Of a stretch of 64,000 nucleotides of DNA, positions 25,901 to 36,660 are shown in pieces. A model generated the notes under the pieces. It made no database searches and was not told the DNA's origin. It saw nothing but the letters and a program-made list of their open reading frames with translations. Position 1 is the stretch's first letter, and every line of letters starts with the position of its first letter. Source of the DNA: Trichuris trichiura. Its lineage: Eukaryota; Nematoda; Enoplea; Trichinellida; Trichuridae. The stretch is from positions 2,046,001 through 2,110,000 of the forward strand of contig JBAJFE010000038.1 in assembly GCA_037903355.1 (NCBI GenBank). Direction: 5' to 3'. Both the position numbers and the translations under genes were made by a program.

Positions 25901-28900
25901 CGTACTTATCTGTTTATCTATCTATCCATCCATCTTGCTTGACGGGTCAGAGTCTGGTGCCTCCAATAAACTCAGTCTCTCATACATCTCAGAAGTTTCT
26001 TTGATTGGGGCTTAGACTACTTTGCGGCTGTTTCCATAATGGTATCACGGAATTCGACTGGTGAAGCTTATTTTGCGAAGCTGTTTTCCAAATTTCACTA
26101 ATCGAATTTCCATTGCGCGTTTTCACGCGCCCGTTAGAAAGAGCTTTGTTCTCAATGCAATGCGCAGTTATTTGCTGAATATTTAATGTATACTCGCACA
26201 TCAGTGGATCATCGATAAGGAAACATCCGATACCACTAGCTTGTCACTGTTCAGCAACATGGAATTGCTCTTGTCTGACGGCTACGCTCCCTTGACTACA
26301 GAGGACAGCAGTCGTTGTAATAAAACATCTGGGCAAATCTATAATAACAAAACAGATAAGATTATTTCTAATGATTAGTTCGATTCGCGTATACGAAAAC
26401 GGTAAGAACCGCTTTCACTTCTTATGCAAGTAGCACACTGTGCAATATTAAAATTTACGGGCGGCCTAGACAAAAATCGCGGATACAGACGTCTTAGTGC
26501 ATCCATGTTGCAATGAATGTTACTGGCATTGCCCAGGCAATGAGTAAAACGATTAGGGACCCTATGTAATTCTGAAAATCTTTAAGCATTGAACTGTGCC
26601 TTACGGAATGTATGTCCCGTTGAATGTACAGTAAACTTTAATTTCCGGAGCTTCTGGGCTGACGGTGAACCGTCGGCCCGCGGTCTTAAAATTAATGTAA
26701 TTTGCGAGTGCGTTTCAATCGTTTTTAACGGTTTATAACGAGTGTTTTAAAGTCTTCTGCTGAAGGTTTCTTCTCTGTCTGTCAGCTGTCTGCTTCTCTT
26801 GTTCCGCATATCTTGTAACATTTTTGCGTGTTGATTTATTTTGAAATTTTCTTCCATTGTTCACGTTTCTCATCCATTTTTCCATTTGTATTCCATTTTT
26901 GTCAATTCGTTTCTTGTTTGTTCCATGTACAGTGTAATTTTATTCATTTCCTATTTGTTCCATATTTTTTAAAGACTTGTTTCTTCACTTGCTCCAAGCG
27001 CTCTTGTATGTCATCCATTTAGTGTGCAGCATGTGTAGCTCGTAACAATATTTGTTCATAGTTTACTTATATCCGCTCTCTGATCGCGGTTGTAAGTCAC
27101 ATTGTGTTTAATATAAAGGGATTCTTTAAGTCTTCGTAAGCGTAGACTACTTTCATAGCATAAGACTTTCGGTTGCAGAGGCTTATTGCAGTGAGCCGCA
27201 TCTTCCACTACAGCGGACGCTTGTATCGCTTTTTCCATGGTAACTCTTGGATTCAACATTGGTCTTCCACGATGTGCTATTGGAGTGCCATTTTTGTAGA
27301 GATTGTTTTTTGCGTTGTTGTAACTGGTAAGCATCTTTATATGTTCGTTGAATCTGTGTTGTAGTGTATTGCTTGTTTCTCCAATGTAAACTCCTGAACA
27401 AGTGCATTCGATGGCGTAGACTACCACTGTCTGTTTGGTAGTCGGCATTTTCGTTTTGTCAGTACGAAGAATTGATCTGAGGTTGGGGAAACTGTTGAGA
27501 AAGACGCTGAAACCTAATTTTCTTCCCAACTGGACAATCTTTTCGCTTCGTCTTATCACATAGGGAATAACTAAACATAGATTGTGCGGTGTATTTAATT
27601 CAGGAAAGACACGTTTGCAAAGCTTGTACTCGAACACTTGGTCAGTAAAAGATTTTGAGTAATCGTTTTGTAGAAGATCTTTCTAATGTAGTTAAGTTCT
27701 GACTGAATATATTCAGGGCTGCACAAATTACTTGCTCTGTCAATTATTCCAGAGAAAATTCCACGCATTATCGAACGTGGATGGTGTGAGGAAAATTTGA
27801 GACATTGGTGTGTGCTTGTTGGTTTTCTATGAACTCTGGTTTCAAGCCCTTCGTTTGTGCGGACAATTAAGGCGTCTGGAAAAGGAAAGATTTTATTTTC
27901 TTCTTTTTCCATCGTGAAGACAGTTTGGTTTGGACGGATGGTGTTAAGGAAGTGTAGAAATTGTTCTTCTTTTCCAACTTTAATAATTACGAAGATGTCA
28001 TCTACATGCCTTTTGTAAAGTCGTAATATGATAGTGGAGTTGGACAGTGTCAAAGGTATGTAAATGACGTCTTCCTAATTGTTAAAGTTGGAAGAAAAGA
28101 ACAATTTCTACACTTCCTTAACAACATCCGTCCAAACCAAACTGTCTTCACGATGGAAAAAGAAGAAAATAAAACCTTTCCCTTTCTAGACGCCTTAATT
28201 GTTCGCACAAACGAAGGGCTTAAAACCAGAGTTTATGGAAAACCAACACGCACAGACCAATATCTCAAATTTTCCTTACACCATCCACGTTCGATAATGC
28301 TTGGAATCCTCTCTGGAATGACTGATGGAGCAATTAATTTGTGCAACCCTGAATATCTTCAGTCAGAACTTAAGTACATTAGATAGATCTTCTACAAAAC
28401 GCCTACTCAAAATCTTTTACTGACTAAGTGTTCAAGTACAAGCTTTGCAAACGTGTATCTCCTGAATCAAATACACCGCACAATCCATGTTTAGTTATTC
28501 CCTGTGTGGTAAGACTAAGCGAAAAGATTGTCTAGTTAGGAAGAAAATTAGGTTTCAGCGTCTTTCTCAACAGTTTCCCCAACCTCAGATCGATTCTTCG
28601 TACTGACAAAACGAAAATGCCGACTACCAAACAGACAGTGGTAGTCTACGCCATCGAATGCACTGGTTCAAGAGTTTACATTGGAGAAACGGGCAATACT
28701 CTACAACACAGATTCAACGAATATATAAAGAAGCCTACCAGTTAGAACAACGCAAAAAACAGTCTCTACAATAATGGCACTCCAATAGCGCATCGTGGAA
28801 GACCAATATTGAATCCAAGAGTTACCATGGAAAAAGCGATACAAGCGTCCGCTGTAGTGGAAGATGCGGCTCACTGCAATAAGCTTCTGCAACCGAAAGT

Positions 28901-31900
28901 CTTATGCTATGAAAGTAATCTACGCTTACGAAGACTTAAAGAATCCCTTTACATTAGACACAATGTGACTTACAACCGCGATCAGAGAGCGGATATAAGT
29001 TAACTATGAACAAATATTGTTACGAGCTACACATGCTGTACACTAAATGGATGACATACAAGAGCGTTCGGAGCAAGTAAAGAAACAAGTCTTTAAAAAA
29101 TATGGAACAAATAGGAAATGAATAAAATTACACAGTACATGGAACAAACAAGAAACGAACTGACAAAAATGGAACACAAATAGAAAAATGGATAAGAAAC
29201 GTGAACAATGGAAGAAAATTTCAAAATAAATCAACACACAAAAATGCTGCAAGATATACGGAACAAGAGAAGCAGACAGCTGACAGACAGAGAAGAAACC
29301 TCCAGCAGAAGACTTTAAAACACTCGTTTTAAACCTTTAAAAACGATTGAAGATTGACTTCGCACTCGCTAATTACTTTCATTTTAAGGCCGCTTAAGAC
29401 GGGTCACCGTTGGCCCGAAAGCTCCGGAGGTTAAAGTTTACTGTACATTTAACGGGACATACATTACGTAAAAGACTCAGTTCACTATGAAAACTTACAG
29501 TCCCGTACCAAGAAACCATGTCTTTAAAATCTTTAAGCAACATACAAATACTTAATGCTAACTACGCTTCCTAAGCACAAACTGAGGAACTATTAAGTCG
29601 TGTTTTTTCGCCTGTGCTTTTGCAATCCCGCGGCGGTGACGCCTGCAGGACAAAGTTAGCTGTTTTCTCACTACTTTGCAAGCTATATTTTCCCCATGCC
29701 TTGGCTCAGACGTAGGCTGGTGCTAGACAAGATAGCCGACAAGAATAAGAGAGAAATCAGGCCTTTTGGTCGTGGAACCTTGCTGGCTATAGCTTTCTGC
29801 TCTAGCCTAAGCCCTAGCCAAAACATAAGGAGAGCGCAGGCACAACGTAGCGAGAAAGTAGCACATTGCACCGCGGGTGTTACCACTGTAGGTTTGGAGG
29901 GGCGTGGGTGTAAACACTATTAAAGTCTGTCTCTCTTGCCAAGTTGCTATTCATCCTTTGCATGAATCTTATATTTCCTTCTATACGGGGCCACGCAAAA
30001 TATGTGGCAAACTGAAATACAGACATTTCATAGCTTGTCTAAAAACGCATGCATTCTCTAAGACCGCCACATTGCCTGTAACGTACAACAAAATGTTCCG
30101 TTTTCTCGCTTCTGCGCTGCTATTTGTTATTTATATTTTCTCTCAGGCTTACGCTATGCTAGGCCAGAATACGATAGCAGCAACGTTCTGCCACCAATGT
30201 GCCTAATTTTTTTTCGCGTACTTGTCGGTTATCGTGTTTCACCTTAGCCTAAGCCTAGGCCAAGACATGAGGAAGGTGTAGCCGGAAAAGTAGCGAAAAA
30301 CAACCCACTTGGTCCCGTACACGTCTCTGCCGGACGCATGCAGTGGCGAAATCAAAGAGCGTCGATTTAATGTTTTGGTGATTTGTCATTAGGTATTGTA
30401 AAGAATGCTTAGAAAATGACATTTGTTAATTGAAATGAAATGAAATAAAGTTTGGGCATTTTTAAAATTGCATAGATATTCAACAGAGTGCCCAATATTC
30501 TACATTGCTTGTAACACTCGTTTGAAACATGCGTGTCTTCGATCATACTGGGGTTCTCTATCATAGTACGCTCATGCTCATGACAAGTTCTGTGATTTTA
30601 AGCGTTCGTCGTACAGGCATACCTCGTTTTATAGTGGGATTGGTGCTGGAGCAGCGCGATAAAACGAGTAATCGCAATAAAACAGGGCTATTGTTTGTTT
30701 TCCCAGTGCATTAGAAGTTGTTTTCATTAACATCCTATGATCAGTAACGGCCTGTTTAGTCTGCATTGACATCACATCAAAGAAGTTTGCTGACAACACT
30801 TTAAACATTTTTGTTGCTGAGATATGCTAATGATCAGCCATGCGTTCAGTGACTCGTAATATTTTTGCTAGTAGAGCTTCCTGCTTAGACGTTGATGGTT
30901 GCTCAATGTTTCAGGCTGTGATTACTGAAGGATTTTGTGACTGATGCGATTCAGTTAAATTAGGCAACAGTGAAGCTTGCTGCACTGACTGACTTCTGTT
31001 TTCATGAAAGATTTCTCTGTAGCACGCGGTGCTGTTTGACAGAACGTTTCCCACAGCGGAACTTCTTTCGAATTAGGTGTCGATCTTCTCCGACCCTTCC
31101 GCCGCTTTATCAATCAGATTTACATAATACTGTAAGCCCTTTGTTGTCATTTCAGCAGTGTTTACTGCGTTTTCTTTAGTCGCAGATTCCATCTTATAAA
31201 ATGATCTTCTCTGTTTGTCAGTAAGAAGCAAGCTAGTCCTCGTCTGTAAAAGCTATATCATTGGATTGGAGCAGCTCATTCACATCCTCGTGTTTCAGTT
31301 GCAATTCCAGTTGTCCACCTATTTGTACCATGTCTGCAGTCACTTCCTCTACCGACCCTTCTGATCTCTCAGATTCATCTATAAGCGTGGGGATTAACTT
31401 CTTCCAAACACCTTTTAATGTTGGCATTTTAACTTCCTCTGACGAATCACGAATGTTATTAACGGCGTCCAAAATTGGTGAATCCTTTCCAGAAGGTTTT
31501 CAGTTTACTTTGTCCGGAGCCACCTGTGGAATCCCTAACTATTGCCAGTATGGCCTTACGGAATGTATTTCTTACATAGAAAGACTTAAAAGTCGAGAAT
31601 ATTCCCTGATCCATCGATTTTGTGTGCGCTGGTGAGTAAAGAACAGTAATTTGGCTGCACGTATCCACCAGAACTTTTAGGTAACAAGGTGCACTGTCTA
31701 CGATCAGTTATATTTCGAAAGGAATTTTTTTCTGTACGGTAATTCTAAGCAGCAGGTTTAAAATAATCAGTAGAAAAAATTTAAAAAAGGATATCCGGTC
31801 ACCCAGGGAGTCTGGCTCCATTTGTAAGGCACAGGAATGATAGATGTTGCATAATTCCTAAATGCTCAAAAGATTTCCGAATAGTAAATGAGCATTGGCT

Positions 31901-34900
31901 TCAACTTAAAGTCGCTAGCCGTATTGGCTCCTAACGAAAGACTCCGCCCGTCTTTCGAAGCTTTAAAGCCACGCACTGGTGTTTCCTTTCTGACTATGAA
32001 AGTCCTATTAGGCATCTTCCCAAACAGTGCTGCTTCGTCTACATTGAAAATCTGCTGTTCAGTTTTGCCAGTTTCGTTGATTATCTTAGCCAGATTTTCT
32101 GTAAACCTTGCTGCAGCTTCTGTATTAGCATTTGCTGTTTCATCTAGCAGTTTTGTATTGTGCAGATGGGTTCTTTTTTTAAACCTTATGAACCAACCTC
32201 TGCTGAGTTCAAATCGTTATTCTGCATTTTCGTCACCTATTTCAGCCTTCATGGAACTGAAGAGATGTAGGGCATTGCTGTGAGTTATACTTTGACGCAA
32301 AGGAACGTTGTGTCTAGTTTGATCTTCTAGCCATACTAGCAGGGCCTTTTCCATATCAGCCATAAGGCTATTTCGTATTCTTATTGTACGTGTGTTCATC
32401 GGAATAGCACTTTTAGTTTCACCCAAAAATCTCTCTTTTGATTTGACCACTTGACTAACTATTTGGCGCATGAAGTACTGACCTTCAGCCTACCTCGGCG
32501 TTCGATATGCCCTTCTCGCTAAGCTTGATCATTTCCAACTATTGATTTAAGGTGAGGCATGTGCGATAACTTGTTTCGCTTGAAGGCCTAGGGGCCATTA
32601 TGGTCGCTATAATTGAAATGTCTTCAATTCCTACATAAAGTGAATCATTCTCGTTGACGGAAAACGGCAACTGTAATGAAAGAAGACGTGACTAACCAAG
32701 AAACTTGTCGATGGGCAGCTATCAGTAAAATTCGAGAATACTAATTATGTCTGCCTTAATGACTGATACTCTTGGAAAACAACTATTTTGCCTTCGTCAA
32801 ACTGTTGACCTCTAGGGCACAACGGTATAAAGTATAAACAGAAATAGATAGATGCTGCGTTTCTCCGAATGAACGACCCATATTATGACGGTTGCACAGC
32901 GATAGCGCTTCATCCATTGCCTCTTATCGTACAAAAGCAGCCAGAAGAAACTGCACTGCACGATGAAGCCGAAGACCTGTCGCTGATAAATTAGGCTTTT
33001 CTCACATTAGAGAGCCTACGTTACCCAGCACTGCCAAAAGTGGGAGTGGAGGCTCGGATCACGCATCTACAGCTGGTTTTCGGCTGCGCAGTGAAACGAG
33101 GTGTATCTGTATTTATTTTGATAGGTTAAACGAGTATATGGTAGCAAAGATGAGAGCGTTTCTGTATGATGACTGTTTACCATTCACTAAATGGAAGTGA
33201 ATCGTCGTGATTGTTTTCCTGTTCAGTAGGCTGAGAAAGTGAGAATAGTGTATCTTTGCCGCCTCAGTAGTGGGAAAACCTAAGTAAATGGAAAGAGAAG
33301 TGGGCGCACTCGGAGCAACTTCTGAGGAATGCTGGCCGATTTGCTTTTTTATTTCTCTGAAAATGCTTCCGTATATATCACCAACCCATATAAAACAATA
33401 TGGATCCGCGCTGCATGTTTACTTTTGTCCACATTTCTGTCTTCCGTGGACGCGGTGCTTTGCATAGCCATAATGAATTTGTGTGCTCATACCTTTAAGA
33501 ATAATATTTTTAAGGTATTGATAGCTTCTATGCGATCTTTCAGTATTGAATGATAAAACATTAAAAACTAACGTGTACACATACTTTATGCTTTTATGAC
33601 AAGTTTAAGTTGCGTTCGACCAACCCACTCAGTTTTACGCGCGTGTATGTTTTTGTTGTTCAACCCCGCGTTGAGCAAGGCGTTGCTGAAGTCAGCGAAG
33701 ATGTAGCACACCGGTTTATTACTTGAATGCAACGTATATCTGCATAAGTTTACTTTTACATTCCCCTTGTGCGTTTCTCGACTGCCAAATAAGCAATTGC
33801 GAAACGTTTTACTGGTCTCTGTGAGTAGTTTGCTCGATATTGAACCCATTAGCAATAACTGTTCATTGGCTACTTTCTTCAGGATCAAATGCCCGATTTG
33901 GGTATGCACTTTCGAAACGTTGGTATAGATACAACAATGTACGCTTCATCCTGGTTTTTGACTATGTTTTCTTCGACCCTGCCTTTGGACATTGCCTTTC
34001 GCACGATGGACGTGTTCTTATCCGAAGTAAGCGCTAGGCAATTGTTAGCCGTGCTAACGCTATTAAGGCGAAACGTTCCTTGTAGGGAATGGAAATAGTG
34101 TTCCGAATCGCCTTAGCCATACTGCAGCTTTGTCGGGTTGATCTGTTTTCCTTAGACATGGAAGGAATACTCAGGGTGAGACTTCTTCTCGTCTACCTCC
34201 CTTGTGCTCATGTGCTATCGTTTCAGTACCTTCAACACGACTTGGCCGAACAATTTGACCAAGATCATGAACGATTGTTTTCCGTTGCTTTTGAGGTGCG
34301 TTACAACAAGAAAAAAATGCAAAAGTAAGCTATCCTTAGTGTTTTCAACGCGTTTGTCAAATTTTGTAAATTGAAAACGTGGTTTCTTGGTACGGGACAA
34401 TATGTTTTCATAATAGAGAAATTTATTACGGATATGTCCTGTTTGTTTTGTATATAAAAAGACTCCGGAGCTTTCGGGTCATTCGAGACCCGTCATCAGC
34501 GGTCTTTTTATATACAAAACAAACGGGACATATCCGTAATAAATTTCTTCATTATGAAATTCTGTAAATTTGCTTTTTATTTTTGTTAATCCATTTGGAT
34601 CTTCTCTTAAGGTTCGAAAAGGACTACATAGTCAAGCGAAGCAAGGACCAAGAAGAAGCAGCTGAACTTCGAGTAAGTCATTGTTTTCTTTCATCAGATG
34701 GCCTGCGAGACTGCAATGCTAAGTAATTATCCCATGCAGTCGTCTGATTTTGTCCAACGTACCGATGGCTCGCTGTTGATTATATTAGAAAGGGCAGCGT
34801 ATTCGTCAGCTAGCAGCGTAGTTTTCTGTTAAGCTCTCATTTTTTAAAATTTGGTGACTTCATCTATATTCTCGCTACATAGGTAAGCTATTAACTTTTC

Positions 34901-36660
34901 TTTAGGGCATAAAGGCGGAAAATCGATTGCTCCGACAACGGCTTGAGTATTTGGAACAGGTCTGACTGAACAACTTTTTATCACCCTTCATCGTCCTCTG
35001 CTCAATTTCATTTTTGCTTCCTTAGGAAAGCGGTTCGTTGGCGGATCGTTTGATCGACAAGCAGGTGTCGCTCGCTCAGGGAGCTGAGGACTTGGTCACT
35101 TTGAGTCACGAGATGGCACATCTTCGAAGGTTACACTCAGGCGTTAAAGAGCAATTGGAAGAGGCCTATGATACTATTCGCAGCCTACTGACGAAGGTAT
35201 TAGTCGTTTAGCGAGTCGAAGAAACGTTGTGAACGATGACCGCTTCTCAGAAGGACGACCACGTTGACGTGGGCGTTCAGATTGACGATACAACCATGAT
35301 AGAGCACATCCAGGCTCTTCAGGAAGAGCTGGTCCATTCGCAGGGACGAGAGACTTCCTTACGTTCGAACGTCAAAGATCTAAGTCGCAGGGTCGACGAG
35401 CTGGAAACAGTCAGTTAGCCAAATTATATTAGCGTTGTTAACTGCACGTGTCTAATGTTAAGGCGTATAAGCGGCTCAAGGAGCTTCCCCCGGAAAACTC
35501 AATAGCAAACATACAGGAAGAATTGATTGCAGTCAAGATGCGCGAAGCGGAAGCGAACCTGTCGCTCAAGGAAGTTCGTCAGAAGTTTGCCGAACTGAGC
35601 AACGAATGGAAGGTACCTCTTTTCTATCTTGACTATTTCCAAAGCGTCTTGCCTCTAAGGAACAAAAGAATATTTAACTAATTGCTTTCCATTCCATGTC
35701 GTTCCTGTCAATCGCACAGCTTACCAACGGCAGTCGTTCAGCTTTATCAGTATTGTGCTTACTGAGCTCTGAAACCTGCGTTTAATAATAACACTGAATG
35801 GTTATCATCTTTATGACAATTTAACAAGAATTTTTTGCAAAAGCTAAATTTAAAAATCCATCCTATGTCAGTGATATTTTTTAATCATTTGTTTGAGTTG
35901 AACTTCGCGTAGGCATGCACCTCGCGAACATTGTCACCAGTAGGTGAAGGAGCAAATGATTCTGCTTACTCAAGAAGAATTAACGTGAAGGACGCCGCTG
36001 CCGCTTCCGGTCGAATCCAGGAGCTCGAAGATCTCTTGACCGGAGTACGCATACGAGAAGCGAGCATGATGGTCGAACTGAAAGAAATGCGTCAGCGAGT
36101 GATGGAACTTGAAACGCAAAACCACATGTGTTGCAACCAAATTAGACGTCAAGATGAGGAGTTGAAGAAGTTGGCAGCCGAACATGAGAAGTGCAGTAAT
36201 ACGGAAAAGGATTATCAATTGCAATTGTTGGAAGAACGGGTCAGAGCTAATGATCTTGAATCGCAGGTATCTTTTTTTTTAATTTAAAGCTAACATGATG
36301 TATCACCATGTAGTAATTGTTTTTTCAGCTGAAAGAGCTTACAGTTCTATCCAAGCTTGACGAAGCGGAACTGCTGCACGTAAATGGAGAACTTAAGAAC
36401 AAAATATGCGAGCTTGAAAGTCGACTAGTGGAATGTTGGACACGCGAAGAATTGGACCGTAGCGGCGTAATCGAGGAGGATACTGAGGACGATGAAGAAC
36501 ACATCTCTCATGTATTTTCATGAAATTTCTGTTGAGTTCACATTTTTCCTTTTATTTCCATTAGGTCCCCGCGTCATCAGATGCAAACGCAGCGGTAAAT
36601 GCTCTGTTGGACCAAGAAGTTTTTTGCAGCGACGACGAACTCGTCGTAGGTATAAAATGA
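22961..36660 (+). CDS. EVI5: EVI5-family RabGAP (TBC domain plus coiled coils)
   Basis: GTPase-activating protein for Rab GTPases in endosomal traffic and cytokinesis. Exons: 22961-23125, 23275-23496, 23588-23662, 23713-23838, 33883-34026, 34086-34175, 34227-34324, 34612-34672, 34906-34959, 35026-35196, 35251-35409, 35463-35612, 35913-36266, 36329-36511, 36565-36660. Phases agree and give 715 aa. The TBC domain covers about residues 55-320 and keeps both catalytic fingers: IRRDVTR (Arg106) and GYCQG (Gln142). Family-specific stretches include KAYSLYDREVGYCQGSAF, MPEEEAF, YRLRELYKPSMSELGL and MYASSWFLTMF. Coiled coils (about 330-690) carry the EVI5 repeats IQEELIAVKMREAEANLSL and METQN-like LETQNHMCCNQIRR, and the acidic end resembles the EVI5 tail. 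Most introns are 50-300 nt, but intron 4 is 10,044 nt and transposon-filled. The start at the first in-frame Met is chosen; upstream exons cannot be excluded. Confidence 0.93.
25985..26499. mobile_element. Decayed Tigger 3' segment
   Basis: About 500 bp aligns by eye with 56795-57352. Shared blocks include GCTATTTCCATAATGGTATT-like, AATGCAATGCGCAG, CATCGATAAGGAA and GTCGTTGTAATAAAACATCT. It ends with a degenerate terminus (AATCGCGGATACAGACGTCT). No coding capacity remains. It lies in EVI5 intron 4. Confidence 0.6.
26643..26690 (-). ncRNA. Decayed hammerhead-like core (left arm)
   Basis: Counterpart of the core at 29391-29430. On minus the GCTCCGGA stem III and part of the stem II pairing remain (GGGC/GCCC), but the CTGANGA box is lost and GAAA reads AGAA. 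Probably inactive. Confidence 0.4.
27056..28053 (-). pseudogene. PLE reverse transcriptase-GIY-YIG fragment (left arm)
   Basis: Two overlapping frames: 28053-27595 (RT C-terminal part, active-site KRHVDD in place of YVDD, then thumb-like HHPRSIMRGI) and 27637-27056 (linker, then GIY-YIG with VYIGETSNTLQHRFNEHI and the NRDQRADIS end). A frameshift near 27600-27640 separates them. The RT fingers and most of the palm are missing. This is the better-preserved arm of the dimer and is not functional as an intact protein. Confidence 0.8.
28062..29002 (+). pseudogene. PLE reverse transcriptase-GIY-YIG fragment (right arm)
   Basis: Plus-strand counterpart of the left arm. It begins at the RT active site as RYVNDVF, so the second Asp environment reads VND instead of VDD. 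It is open to a stop at 28386, then degenerate through the GIY-YIG region (IECTGSRVYIGETGN), and recovers in frame at 28809-29003 (VLCYESNLRLRRLKESLY). Frameshifts and stops make it a pseudogene. Confidence 0.75.
29391..29430 (+). ncRNA. Hammerhead-like core with mutated box (right arm)
   Basis: CTTAAGA stands in place of CTGAAGA. The stem II strands GGGTC/GGCCC and GAAA, then GCTCCGGAG, are intact. The changed G5-equivalent base predicts loss of cleavage. Confidence 0.5.
29802..29834. repeat. GCCTAA (telomere-like) dispersed motif, copy 1
   Basis: CTAGCCTAAGCCCTAGCC followed by AAAACATAAGG. Matches copies at 30243 and 39296, including the sequence beyond the telomere-like units. Confidence 0.45.
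30243..30275. repeat. GCCTAA (telomere-like) dispersed motif, copy 2
   Basis: CTTAGCCTAAGCCTAGGCC followed by AAGACATGAGG. Same arrangement as the copy at 29802, 440 bp away. Confidence 0.45.
30614..33109 (-). mobile_element. Tigger1-like pogo transposon
   Basis: About 2.5 kb, flanked by TA. The left terminus CAGGCATACCTCGTTTTAT and the right terminus (reverse complement CAGATACACCTCGTTTCAC) form inverted repeats. The transposase lies on minus between about 32471 and 31233: CENP-B-type DNA-binding segment (NSLMADMEKALLVWLEDQT), DDE segment (GKTEQQIFNVDEAALFGKMP, GFKASKDGRSL), then SMDQGIFSTFKSFYVRNTF and an acidic end. Stops and frameshifts interrupt it. The whole copy sits in EVI5 intron 4, opposite to the gene. 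Confidence 0.78.
31233..32471 (-). pseudogene. Tigger transposase, broken
   Basis: Pieces of one DDE transposase in order on minus: 32471-32217 (second helix-turn-helix of the CENP-B domain), about 32090-31880 (first catalytic Asp in FNVDEAALFG, then GANTASDFKLKPML), 31668-31459 (SPAHTKSMDQGIFSTFKSFY) and 31472-31233 (C-terminal acidic part). Frame changes between pieces rule out an intact protein. Close in sequence to the Tigger1/Jerky lineage. Confidence 0.75.
34373..34562 (-). mobile_element. 190-bp PLE-derived hairpin element with ribozyme core
   Basis: In EVI5 intron 7, flanked by TGTAAATT (34365-34372, 34563-34570). A near-perfect inverted repeat of about 48 bp has outer arms ATTTATTACGGATATGTCC and GGACATATCCGTAATAAAT. 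It surrounds a hammerhead-like core read on minus. The left side adds the PLE terminal tail (GGTTTCTTGGTACGGGACA). No coding capacity. The arms would pair to extend ribozyme stem I. Confidence 0.82.
34463..34503 (-). ncRNA. Hammerhead-ribozyme-like core inside hairpin element
   Basis: On minus: CTGATGA, C, GGGTC, a six-base loop, GACCC, GAAA, GCTCCGGAG. It sits exactly at the centre of the inverted repeat, so GAC before the core and GTC after it begin the paired arms. Both conserved boxes are intact. Confidence 0.62.

Larger units (their letters stand above)
26589..29525. mobile_element. Head-to-head inverted Penelope-like dimer
   Basis: A single 2.9-kb insertion in EVI5 intron 4, flanked by the 14-bp duplication AAAATCTTTAAGCA (26575-26588, 29526-29539). 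The left half (about 26589-28052) is a minus-strand PLE 3' portion; the right half (about 28053-29525) is a plus-strand copy. Both are truncated 5' at nearly the same place, at the reverse-transcriptase active site. Shared proteins are the RT tail (FLHFLN-IRPNQTVFTMEKEE) and a GIY-YIG endonuclease (VVYAIECTCSGVYIGETSNT). Only the right end carries the terminal tail TCCCGTACCAAGAAACCA. Both copies are degenerate. Confidence 0.88.

Noticed and set aside
27173..27407. Plus-strand ORF and second minus-strand frame inside the PLE dimer
   Set aside because: Shadows of the GIY-YIG frame; they contain no domain of their own.
26575..29539. Penelope palindrome as a viral or LTR-retrovirus relic
   Set aside because: GIY-YIG endonuclease fused to RT without gag, protease or integrase is the Penelope-like signature; no LTRs or viral genes are seen.
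31261..32283. Plus-strand ORFs opposite the Tigger element
   Set aside because: They are antisense shadows of the minus-strand transposase pieces, which carry the recognisable DDE motifs.
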